Origin: an uncultured Lachnospiraceae bacterium
GTDB lineage: Bacteria > Bacillota > Clostridia > Lachnospirales > Lachnospiraceae
Length of the DNA stretch: 64,000 nucleotides
Direction: 5' to 3'
NCBI GenBank assembly: GCA_944376125.1
Contig: CALWBQ010000034.1
Span: 1-64,000 of the forward strand
The position numbers and the translations under genes were made by a program. The first letter of the stretch is position 1, and every line of letters begins with the position of its first letter. The notes beneath the pieces are model-generated. The model saw nothing but the letters and a program-made list of their open reading frames with translations. It had not been told where the DNA came from and ran no database searches. This document shows positions 1-9,451 of this stretch, piece by piece.

Positions 1-96
1 TCTAAAAGTCCCCGGGGGACAGACAGTCTGTTTGTTTGTTCCATAAAGCCCCTCCTTTTTTCTGTTTCTTCCTATTATATCGGGGTTTTGGGCATG

Positions 97-131
97 AAAA
101 AAGCCCGGAAAATATGAATTTTTCCGAACTT
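97..131 (-). terminator. Rho-independent terminator after the GH4 gene
   Basis: Arms at 101-112 and 120-131 pair over 12 bp, with G-U wobbles, around a 7-nt loop. On the minus strand the stem is followed by a run of six T (complement of 97-102). It lies about 35 bp past the GH4 stop codon and would end the PTS-sulfatase-rpiR-GH4 transcript. The bases before it (1-95) hold only short palindromes and no recognisable gene. Confidence 0.7.
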
Positions 132-164
132 TTTTCTTTCTTCCTGCCTTTTCTCTTCAGTTTA

Positions 165-2302
<2,138 letters not shown>

Positions 2303-2330
2303 GCCGGTCTTCCCTTCCTGACTGTCTCCT

Positions 2331-3716
2331 TCATTGTATGCTTGATTCTAATTGTTCCGGGCTTGTCACAGTAGGGCTCAAATCGTCCTTGCGGTTCAGT
2401 TTGCAATGGCCCATGTACTCTTCCGGAGTCATAATGTGGTCATTGGTTTCTTTTCTCCACTCCTCCAGGCGCCCTCTCATCTCCCTGACGACATCTGCGT
2501 ATTCCGGGTCCTCTGCCACGTTGTTTTTCTCGCAGGGATCAAAGTACAGATCAAAGAGCCATTCTGACGCTTTTGTCTTCTGTCTCCACCCGGCATCCAC
2601 CAGGAGGGATTTCAGAGCAGAGTCGTCACAGTTGGTCATGTTATATTTTTTCCAGGTCTCATCGTAATAGCGGATGTATTTGTATCGCTCTGTCCGGACA
2701 CACCTGGCGGGCTCAAAGGAGGTGTGGAAATTGATCTCCCCGAAGACCTGATCCCTCACCTTCCTGCCTGTGTCCCGGAAAACCGGCAGCAGGGAGACCC
2801 CTGACAGATTCTCCGGCGGCTCCAGCCCTTCTGCCTCGCACAGGGTAGGGAAGACATCAATGTGGGAGACCAGCCCCTCGTGCCATCTCCCGAAGGATTC
2901 CGGACAGTCCGGGATTCTCATAATCAGGGAAACGCCCATCCCATCATCTGTCAGAGTACATTTGGAAAATGGGTTGGCCAGCCCGTGGTCGGTGGTGGAG
3001 AGGATGATGGTGCTGTCGTACAATCCAGCCTCCTTCAGAGCATCGATAACGATCTGGAAGTTTTCGTCAAACCGTTTCAGGGATTTGTAAAGGCAGGCAG
3101 TGTCCTCCCGGGCCTCCGGGCTGTCGAATACATTTCTCGGGAGCTCCACCTCGTCTGCACGAAATTCTTTTCTCTCCTCCTCTGTCAGCTCCGGGTAGGG
3201 CCTGTGGGTGTGAAACATCCCATAGGACAGGAAGAACGGCTTGCCTCCACTGTATGCTCTCAGGTAAGCCGCTGCCCTCATGGCATTTTCCCGGTCTGCC
3301 TTTTCTTTGTCCGGCTGAGATCCATCTTCTATAAAATATGAAATATTCTTTTCGTAGCCCAGGCTCCTGGAATGTTTCTCGGAAGCGCCGGTGTAATCAT
3401 AGCCCTTCTCCTCGTGCTGGACGCCGCAGAGCACGGTCTCAAAGCCGTTTCTCTGGAGAAAAGCTGCCAGATGACCGGACTTGTCTTTTATGGAAAAGCC
3501 TCTGTGGGCCAGTCCCACCAGGCCATTCTCGTGGGGATAGCGCCCTGTCAGCATGGCCCCCCGGCTGGGTGAGCAGGTAGGGGAGGCGCAGAATGCATTT
3601 CGGAATACCAGGGCATCCTCAGCGAATGCCTTGAGATGAGGCGTCGGAACATTCTTCCCGTAGACGCTGGTAAATCTGCCCGTGTCATGGGTATGGATAT
3701 ATAAGATATTTTTCAT
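2331..3716 (-). CDS. Cytosolic type I sulfatase inside a PTS operon
   Basis: 461-aa arylsulfatase-superfamily protein. The formylglycine motif C-S-P-S-R followed by LTGR is at residues 48-58, with Cys48 as the residue to be converted. Metal-ligand regions are visible at the N-terminus (HTHD, residues 8-11) and in STTDHG further on. There is no signal peptide; the first beta-strand begins at residue 2, so the enzyme is expected in the cytosol. The start codon overlaps the PTS stop by 4 nt, implying translational coupling. Cys-type sulfatases need an anaerobic maturase (anSME), which is not in this window. Coupling to a PTS permease suggests that a sulfated sugar is imported intact and desulfated inside. 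The exact substrate cannot be read from the sequence, and a related alkaline-phosphatase-fold hydrolase role is a less likely alternative. Confidence 0.87.
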   Translation of the reverse strand: MKNILYIHTHDTGRFTSVYGKNVPTPHLKAFAEDALVFRNAFCASPTCSPSRGAMLTGRYPHENGLVGLAHRGFSIKDKSGHLAAFLQRNGFETVLCGVQHEEKGYDYTGASEKHSRSLGYEKNISYFIEDGSQPDKEKADRENAMRAAAYLRAYSGGKPFFLSYGMFHTHRPYPELTEEERKEFRADEVELPRNVFDSPEAREDTACLYKSLKRFDENFQIVIDALKEAGLYDSTIILSTTDHGLANPFSKCTLTDDGMGVSLIMRIPDCPESFGRWHEGLVSHIDVFPTLCEAEGLEPPENLSGVSLLPVFRDTGRKVRDQVFGEINFHTSFEPARCVRTERYKYIRYYDETWKKYNMTNCDDSALKSLLVDAGWRQKTKASEWLFDLYFDPCEKNNVAEDPEYADVVREMRGRLEEWRKETNDHIMTPEEYMGHCKLNRKDDLSPTVTSPEQLESSIQ

Positions 3717-5293
3717 TCCTGAGTACCGCCTTTTTCCAAAAGTTCTTTTACTGTGCTCTTGATAAATGGGGCGTTCATTCCTACAATGACCTGCACAGCA
3801 TTCCCCGCTTTCATAACGCCGTGGGCGCCAATTCCCTGGAAATAAGAATTACTCTCCACCTTGTTTCCGTCTTTTACAGATACTCTCAGGCGGGTCATAC
3901 AGTTGGCGACATCCTCAATGTTGTCAGCTCCGCCCAGTCCCTCTATGATGCTGTTGGCAAATTCGATCTTTCCTTCCTTCTTCTTGTTCTCCGTCTTCGC
4001 CCGATAGTCGGCCTTGGTCTTTAAGGAGACTGTCTCGTCCTCTTTCTCCCGCCCGGGAGTTGCCAGATCAAATTTTAATATAATAAACCGGAAGGTAACA
4101 AACCAGATTGCAGTAAATACCAGGCCGATTACAATATGCACTACATAAGTCTGCCAATGATTATGCCACAGTGGGATATAGTTTAGGGTCGCCCAGTCGA
4201 TCAGGCCGCCTCCAAAGTTTCCCACCAGACCTCCAGCATATGAAGCCATCATCAGGCAGGCTGACAAAATAGCGTGGACTACAAACAATCCGGGAGCTAC
4301 AAACAGGAAGGTGTATTCCAGAGGCTCTGTGATTCCTGCGATCAGGGATGCCAGAACTGCCGGGATCAGCAGACCTGCTACTGTCTTTTTCTTCTCCGGT
4401 TTTGCAGTGCTGTAGAGCGCCAGCGCTGCGCCGGTGATTCCAAATACTTTTACCAGGCCCTTCAGGCCGAAACCTCCCTGGGGGAACAGAACCTTTAATG
4501 GTTCCGTAGACTGTGCGAATTCTCCCAGATGCTGCGCCCAGTAAGCAACCGTTCCGCCGTCCACCAGCAGATTGTCAAACTCCAGCGGTGTGTAGACAAA
4601 ATGATGCATCCCAAAAGGCAGAAGCAGTTTCAGCAGCAGTCCAAACAGCCCGACACCGAAGGTCCCGGTGGACACCAGGAAATCCTGCATTGCAAAGATC
4701 CCTCTCTGGATCACTGGCCATACCAGCACGAAAATCGGCGCCAGGATCAGCATAGCTGCAAAACCGATGATGGAGATAAAGCAGGTGCCCCGAAAGATTG
4801 CCAGACATTCCGGAAGCTCTGTGTCATAAAAACGGTTGTGAAGCCACACCACAATAGCGGAGACAATGATGGCTCCGAACATTCCGGTGTCCAGCGTGCG
4901 GATTCCTGCCACTGAGGTCAGGCCGCTGTCCCTTGCTGTGGAAGCCAGATCGATTCCTACAGACGGCCCCCAGAAAGTCAGAATCTGATTGATAAAATAG
5001 TTAAACGTCAGGTACAGCAGCAGTGCCACCATACAGCAGCGGGCCTGCTCTTTCTTCGCCAGCATGATAGGAAGCCCTACCGCAAACAGCAGCGGCATCT
5101 GGTTGAATACCGTGTAAGCCCCCTGCTCGACGATCTTCCAGAACCGGTACCAGAGCGTGGTATCGGCCGCCAGCGATCCAAAGACCATCTGGTTCTTGCA
5201 CAATGTAGAAATTCCGATCATCATTCCCGGAAATGCAAACAGCAGTACGGGAACCAGCATTGCCCCGCCAAATTTTTGTATCTTCTGCATCAT
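3713..5293 (-). CDS. PTS alpha-glucoside-type EIICB permease
   Basis: About 526 aa, with an EIIC membrane domain first (roughly ten hydrophobic segments) and then an EIIB domain whose phosphorylated Cys lies in NCMTRLR at about residue 465. The C-then-B order and sequence resemble the GlvC/MalB alpha-glucoside branch. No EIIA domain is fused or adjacent, so a general EIIA must supply phosphate. The start chosen is the ATG at 5293, which has a GAGGGGG ribosome binding site about 8 nt upstream; the longer frame back to 5398 lacks one and overlaps the promoter. It is first in the operon PTS-sulfatase-rpiR-GH4. Together with GH4 it indicates uptake of an alpha-linked disaccharide. Confidence 0.88.
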   Translation of the reverse strand: MMQKIQKFGGAMLVPVLLFAFPGMMIGISTLCKNQMVFGSLAADTTLWYRFWKIVEQGAYTVFNQMPLLFAVGLPIMLAKKEQARCCMVALLLYLTFNYFINQILTFWGPSVGIDLASTARDSGLTSVAGIRTLDTGMFGAIIVSAIVVWLHNRFYDTELPECLAIFRGTCFISIIGFAAMLILAPIFVLVWPVIQRGIFAMQDFLVSTGTFGVGLFGLLLKLLLPFGMHHFVYTPLEFDNLLVDGGTVAYWAQHLGEFAQSTEPLKVLFPQGGFGLKGLVKVFGITGAALALYSTAKPEKKKTVAGLLIPAVLASLIAGITEPLEYTFLFVAPGLFVVHAILSACLMMASYAGGLVGNFGGGLIDWATLNYIPLWHNHWQTYVVHIVIGLVFTAIWFVTFRFIILKFDLATPGREKEDETVSLKTKADYRAKTENKKKEGKIEFANSIIEGLGGADNIEDVANCMTRLRVSVKDGNKVESNSYFQGIGAHGVMKAGNAVQVIVGMNAPFIKSTVKELLEKGGTQE

Positions 5294-5356
5294 ATAGCCT
5301 GTTTCCCCCTCATTTCTGCAATTTTTTTCGATCAAACCGGTTTTTTCGTTAGTTAA

Positions 5357-5385
5357 ATTATATAAATTTCGAAAAATTATTGCAA
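5357..5385 (-). promoter_or_regulatory. Sigma-A promoter for the PTS-sulfatase operon
   Basis: Minus strand: -35 TTGCAA (5385-5380), 17-nt spacer, -10 TATAAT (5362-5357). The predicted start near 5350 leaves a leader of about 57 nt before the ATG at 5293. Confidence 0.65.
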
Positions 5386-5420
5386 TATTTTTGGGCAAAA
5401 CAGAAATCGTTTACATATTA

Positions 5421-5451
5421 TGAAACTTTTTTCATTTTGAAACTTATTTCA
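5421..5451. promoter_or_regulatory. Two tandem palindromic operators, probably for RpiR
   Basis: TGAAACTTTTTTCA (5421-5434) and TGAAACTTATTTCA (5438-5451) differ at one base and start 17 bp apart. Each has TGAAA/TTTCA arms; the second extends to an 8-4-8 inverted repeat. They lie about 35-65 bp upstream of the PTS -35 box, and the second overlaps the end of the glycosyltransferase-MarR gene. The likely ligand is the operon's RpiR protein. The MarR-like domain of the upstream gene is an alternative. Confidence 0.55.
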
Positions 5452-6763
5452 AAATCTTCTGCACATTCTCTTTCATTCTCCGGTTCATCTGGATATAGAC
5501 TTCCACCTCCTCAGACGAAAATCCGGCGAAAATTGCCTTCCCGTAGTCTTCCATGGCGATCTGAAATTCCGGCAGCAGAGACTCCGCCGCCGGCTGCAGC
5601 ATGATCCGGATCTTTTTTTCCTCCCCCTTTTTCGCCTTCAGCTCCTCTGTTTTGATAAAGCCTTTCAAGGACAGTTTCTGGATGACAGAAGAAAGGCACC
5701 TCCCGGACAGTCCCAGAAGGTCTGCAAGCCTCTTCCGGCTGTAAGTTCCGTCGGACTGGCTGACATACAAAAGGAAGCTGGTCTCTGTGATAGTCAGATC
5801 GTGTTTCAGGGCCATCGGCTCCAGATAATGTTCCATCAGCTTCCTGCTGCGGTAGACTTCAGCCAGGATCCCATCCTCCTGGACGGCCTCCTGGTATATG
5901 ATATTCCGCTCTGTCCCCAGCTTTTTCGCCCCGCTCAATATAGATGGAAGGATGATGCCGTCTTTGGCAGAGTCGATCAGGAAGCGGTAAACCTGGAGGC
6001 GGTTTTTCTCATAGTCCTCCTCATCCAGCACATGCTTGTAAAAATTGTTATAGTATTCGAACACCACCAGCTTCATCTGAATGACCTTGGAAATATTCAT
6101 GCTCTGGCTGACCAGGGAGCCTTTGCGCTTGACGTAATAATATATGGGGATCTGCAGAGCGCTGATGGAACGGGCATACCGCAGGTATTCCAGATTGAAC
6201 ATAAAGTCCTCGCACCAGCTGATCTCCCTGTTCATAGAAAGCTGATGCTCCTCCACAATATTCCTGCGGTACAGTTTATTCCAGAGAGCGCCGTAATAAA
6301 AATCCGACGGCCGCTCCATCATATGGGAGGCGAACTCCTCCTTGGTCATCACCTTGTCCTCTTCAATATCCCCTTTGTGGGAGACCCGGTCCCCGATCAC
6401 CCGGTAGAAATCGGCAATCACCATGTCGCAGCCCGTCTCCTCCGCCTTTCTCACCAGCAGCTTTGCCGCCTCCGGCGCCATCCAGTCGTCGCTGTCTGCA
6501 AACTGGAGATACTTCCCCCGGGCCCGGCGGATCGCCAGGTTTCTGCTGTCAGACACACCTGTATTCTCTTTGTGGATCACGTGGACCCGTGGGTCCGTCT
6601 TCCGGTAGTTCTCGCAGAGCTCCCCAGAGCCGTCCGTGCTGCCGTCGTTTACTAAAAGCAGTTCCAGATCCGTGTATTCCTGATTTAATATGCTGTCAAC
6701 GCATCGCTCCAAATAGTCCCGCGCATTATAGACCGGGACGATAATGCTCACTGTTGGCTCCAT
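5444..6763 (-). CDS. GT2 glycosyltransferase fused to a MarR-like winged helix
   Basis: 439 aa. Residues 1 to about 215 are a GT-A family 2 glycosyltransferase of the EpsH/CpsJ kind: SIIVPVYNARDYL at the N-terminus, VNDGSTDGS at 38-46, and the metal-binding ADSDDW at 89-94. Residues 215-300 are a helical extension. Residues about 305-439 look like a MarR winged helix: YSRKRLADLLGLSGRCLSSV is the helix-turn-helix, followed by a KAKKGEEKK wing and long C-terminal helices. The frame runs through both parts without interruption. No membrane segments are evident. It lies just upstream of the PTS operon on the same strand. The donor sugar and the DNA target are unknown. A link to the PTS locus is inferred only from position. 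Confidence 0.78.
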   Translation of the reverse strand: MEPTVSIIVPVYNARDYLERCVDSILNQEYTDLELLLVNDGSTDGSGELCENYRKTDPRVHVIHKENTGVSDSRNLAIRRARGKYLQFADSDDWMAPEAAKLLVRKAEETGCDMVIADFYRVIGDRVSHKGDIEEDKVMTKEEFASHMMERPSDFYYGALWNKLYRRNIVEEHQLSMNREISWCEDFMFNLEYLRYARSISALQIPIYYYVKRKGSLVSQSMNISKVIQMKLVVFEYYNNFYKHVLDEEDYEKNRLQVYRFLIDSAKDGIILPSILSGAKKLGTERNIIYQEAVQEDGILAEVYRSRKLMEHYLEPMALKHDLTITETSFLLYVSQSDGTYSRKRLADLLGLSGRCLSSVIQKLSLKGFIKTEELKAKKGEEKKIRIMLQPAAESLLPEFQIAMEDYGKAIFAGFSSEEVEVYIQMNRRMKENVQKILK

Positions 6764-6843
6764 GCTGTCTCTCTCCTTGAGGTTTTTATTTCATCATAGC
6801 ATGGGATCCATGGAAAGACAACTGATTATCCCAACAGTAACAA

Positions 6844-6967
6844 AGAGTTCCGTTTGCGGAACTCTCGCGCCGAGCGCGGCCGCTTCAGCGGCAAATTTCC
6901 ACTTCGCGCGAGCGCGCATCCCGCGGAGCGTTTTGTTCCATAGAGAACGCAGTTTCCTATAGAACAA
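6844..6967. repeat. GC-rich palindromic intergenic element, candidate dispersed repeat
   Basis: The gap 6764-7045 holds no convincing gene. It contains a perfect 9-bp hairpin with a 4-nt loop (6844-6852 / 6857-6865), a GCCGCT-TCA-GCGGC hairpin, an alternating GCGCGAGCGCGC tract, and a 10-of-11 inverted repeat (6933-6943 / 6957-6967). Its composition is much more GC-rich than that of nearby gaps. The layered palindromes resemble REP- or MITE-like elements. Copy number cannot be judged from one window. Confidence 0.45.
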
Positions 6968-7045
6968 GAAAATGCCGCAGAACCGGCGCGCCCGCCAGGG
7001 CAGCTCCGTCTGCAGCATCTCTTTGCTGACTTTCCTTTATTTCAT

Positions 7046-7510
7046 TTACTTCAATTCTACCAGAACTTCAATCTCGCAGGCAATCCCGCCCGGCAGGGCG
7101 TTGGTGCCGATGGCCGTCCTGGCCGGAACTCCGGCTTCCTCGCCAAACAATTCCTTCAGCAGCTGGGATCCCCCATTTACCACCTGGGGCTGCTCCGTAA
7201 AGTCGTCAGTGCTGTTGACAAACGCCAGAACCTTCACAAAACGGCGGATCTTGTTCAGATCCCCGGTCTTGTCGTGAAGATTTGCCAGCAGGTTCAGCAC
7301 ACACTGGTAGGCCGCCTTCTGGCCATCCTCCACAGTCAGGTCCTTCCCCAGCTTTCCGATCACGTTGCTATCACCTATCGCCGGACTGCATCCGGAACAG
7401 TACAGGAATTTATCTCCCATCTCCTGGACTGGCGTATAGATGCCACCTTTAGGCGGCGGCGCCGGCAGTTCAATATTCTTCTCCTTCAGAATCTCATAAA
7501 CATCTCTCAT
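7046..7510 (-). CDS. RidA-family enamine/imine deaminase-like protein
   Basis: 154 aa from the ATG at 7510, which has AGGAGAG 8 nt upstream; a longer frame to 7558 lacks such a site. It matches the RidA/YjgF/UK114 family: the C-terminal part has VPARTAIGTNALPGG with the substrate-carboxylate Arg of the family, then CEIEVLVEL. Members hydrolyse 2-aminoacrylate and related imines released by PLP dehydratases. It is slightly longer than archetypal RidA (about 128 aa). It is the last gene of the ABC/amidohydrolase operon. The D-threonine aldolase/D-serine dehydratase-like enzyme two genes upstream would make exactly the type of reactive enamine RidA removes. Confidence 0.85.
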   Translation of the reverse strand: MRDVYEILKEKNIELPAPPPKGGIYTPVQEMGDKFLYCSGCSPAIGDSNVIGKLGKDLTVEDGQKAAYQCVLNLLANLHDKTGDLNKIRRFVKVLAFVNSTDDFTEQPQVVNGGSQLLKELFGEEAGVPARTAIGTNALPGGIACEIEVLVELK

Positions 7511-7541
7511 TGTATTCACTCTCCTGTTTTTATTTTTGCAG

Positions 7542-7591
7542 CAGTTCAGCCATGCCATTCATAATTTGACGGATTCTGCATGGCTGAACTG
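7542..7591. repeat. Perfect 14-bp inverted repeat between the MBL and RidA genes
   Basis: Arms 7542-7555 and 7578-7591 are perfectly complementary (CAGTTCAGCCATGC and its complement) with a 22-nt loop. The right arm abuts the stop codon of the MBL gene, and the left arm is about 30 nt before the RidA start. No T-run follows on the minus strand, so it is not a standard terminator. It is more likely an intercistronic RNA hairpin affecting stability or expression ratio. Confidence 0.6.
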
Positions 7592-8326
7592 TTACATGTT
7601 TTTAGGTATTCCCAGAGCACGGATCGCCTGGGCTGCTTTGTCTGTATGCAGATACCCTCTCCCCAGGGAGATGGCCCCGTGAGCGGGCAGAAATACATCC
7701 GGCCGGATCTTGGCCAGCCGAAGACATGTTTTTACGTAAGCAGCCAAATCGCAGTCCCAGATCGGCTGAAGGGATATCTTTCCTCCATAATACACCGAAT
7801 CACCGCTGAAGAGAACTGTTTTTTGATCGATTGTGGTTTGATAACAGCAATGGCCGATACAGTGTCCATCTGTCCGGACCGCCTTAATCTCCAAATCTCC
7901 CACCTGGATCACCTGCCCGTCTCTCAGGGGTGTGACCGGACAGGCATGGAACGGATAGCCTTCTTCATAGACCCCGGCAGCCACTGCTGCATCAATGGAC
8001 AGGGCCTTTCTGTCCCCGGCAGTCACGTAACAAGCTGTCTCTTCCAATGCCAAAACCTGGGCGCCGCAGTCCTGTGACAGTTTCCACGCACCCCCAGCAT
8101 GGTCTCCGTGGCCGTGAGTGAGAAAGATCTTTTTTATGTCGCTCAAGCTGTGCCCTGTTTTTTCAATATTTTCTTCCAGTTCTTCCGTCCCAAGGCCACA
8201 GCCCGCGTCTATAAGAGCTGCCTCACGCCCTCCGTCAATCAGATAGACGGTACAGTCAACCGGGTGGGACAGGCCAAATCCTGAATCTCCGGAAGCTGCT
8301 ATCCAAATCCTCTCCTGCAGTCTCAC
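7592..8326 (-). CDS. MBL-fold metallo-hydrolase
   Basis: 244 aa with the metallo-beta-lactamase zinc motif THGHGDH at residues 70-76, a downstream GHCIGHC histidine, FSGDSVYYGG (aspartate ligand) and PAHG near the C-terminus, giving a complete glyoxalase II-like di-metal site. There is no signal peptide. It lies 12 nt after the PLP enzyme gene in the same minus-strand operon. The family hydrolyses thioesters, lactones and other esters. The substrate is unknown; hydrolysis of a lactone or acyl thioester intermediate in this pathway is a guess. Confidence 0.83.
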   Translation of the reverse strand: MRLQERIWIAASGDSGFGLSHPVDCTVYLIDGGREAALIDAGCGLGTEELEENIEKTGHSLSDIKKIFLTHGHGDHAGGAWKLSQDCGAQVLALEETACYVTAGDRKALSIDAAVAAGVYEEGYPFHACPVTPLRDGQVIQVGDLEIKAVRTDGHCIGHCCYQTTIDQKTVLFSGDSVYYGGKISLQPIWDCDLAAYVKTCLRLAKIRPDVFLPAHGAISLGRGYLHTDKAAQAIRALGIPKNM

Positions 8327-8338
8327 AGTCTCCCTCCT

Positions 8339-9436
8339 TTACACGCTCTTTCCCCTAGCATCGATGGGGATCATCCGGTCCAGTTTCCCGCCCCGGAAAC
8401 CGTATACCTTTTCCGCAAGGTTGGTCACAACGCAGGCGTGATTGGGGATGATGGAGATTTTATCCCCCACCTCCAGGGGATTCTTCCCTGTACTTCTCAC
8501 AAAGGCATGCTCCTCATTCAGGGCATAAATCTCCAGATCCGGATATTCCACGATATAACCGTAACCGGGCCGGTGGTGACAGGTGTCGCTGGTGAGAGAT
8601 TTCGTCCCCACATCGCAGATAACCACCTGGTCGTCCGGCTTTGCAACCACTGTGGAGATCACAGTGAGAGCACAGTCCTCCGGAGCCGCCAGGCCGATGT
8701 CCAGCTGGCCGCAGTCGTTAAAAATGTAGTGGCCGCTTCGGATCTCCGTGATCCCCTGCAGCAGCTCCGGGAATTTTCCAGAAAAGCTGGAGCCCGCGCT
8801 GAGAATCTCCATGGAAAAGCCGTGATTCTTCAGCAGCGCGGCGGTGTTGACCAAATCATCCCTCTCTCTCCTGCAGGCATCTTTCACCTCGTCGATAGTG
8901 CGGCTGTCGTAGATCAAACCTCCGTAGTACATCAGCCCCCGAATTTTCAGTCCTTTCAGATCCTTCACTTTCATAGCAAATTCCAGGGTCGGTTCCATGG
9001 GCTTTACGCCTCCCCGGTTCAGTCCCCCGTCGACCTCGATGAGCACGGTCAGTTCTCTCCCCGCCTCCTCAAACGCCTGGCTGAGAGCTTCCGCCCCGGC
9101 AACGCTATTGATAATAGTAGAAACTCTTGCGCGGCTGTCCAGTTCCAGCAGCCGCCGGATCTTGTCCTCCCCGATAATGGGGTAGGCGATAAAGATATCT
9201 TTGATGCCGCAGTCAGCCATCGCCTCGGCTTCCCCCAGTTTTGCCGCCGTGATCCCACAGCAGCCTGCCTCCATCTGCAGCCCGGCCAGGTAACCGGATC
9301 TGTGAGTTTTTATGTGAGGTCTGTGGCGAATCCCGTATTTTGCAGCATGATCCGCCATCTCTCTTATATTCTTCTCCGCCCGATCCAAATCCACGACAAC
9401 CGCCGGTGTGGGCAGACGTTTCATATCCGTATTCAT
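8339..9436 (-). CDS. D-threonine aldolase / D-serine dehydratase-like PLP enzyme
   Basis: 365 aa, fold-type III (alanine-racemase barrel) PLP protein. The N-terminal LPTPAVVVDLD begins the barrel and Lys43 in RPHIKTH is the expected Schiff-base lysine. The C-terminal beta domain has IIPNHACVV, with the His-x-Cys pair that binds the essential metal in D-threonine aldolase and eukaryotic-type D-serine dehydratase (DSD1). Activity is therefore expected on a D-beta-hydroxy amino acid, by retro-aldol cleavage to glycine plus aldehyde or by deamination. It lies between the M20 and MBL genes, and RidA is downstream. The dehydratase reading is favoured slightly by the RidA partner, but sequence alone does not separate the two. 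Confidence 0.82.
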   Translation of the reverse strand: MNTDMKRLPTPAVVVDLDRAEKNIREMADHAAKYGIRHRPHIKTHRSGYLAGLQMEAGCCGITAAKLGEAEAMADCGIKDIFIAYPIIGEDKIRRLLELDSRARVSTIINSVAGAEALSQAFEEAGRELTVLIEVDGGLNRGGVKPMEPTLEFAMKVKDLKGLKIRGLMYYGGLIYDSRTIDEVKDACRRERDDLVNTAALLKNHGFSMEILSAGSSFSGKFPELLQGITEIRSGHYIFNDCGQLDIGLAAPEDCALTVISTVVAKPDDQVVICDVGTKSLTSDTCHHRPGYGYIVEYPDLEIYALNEEHAFVRSTGKNPLEVGDKISIIPNHACVVTNLAEKVYGFRGGKLDRMIPIDARGKSV

Positions 9437-9451
9437 CTTCCGTTCTCCTCT

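Noticed and set aside
8-30. Short palindromes GTCCCC-G-GGGGAC and CAGAC-A-GTCTG at the left edge
   Set aside because: Too short and cut off from their context by the window edge; no gene, terminator or operator role can be supported.
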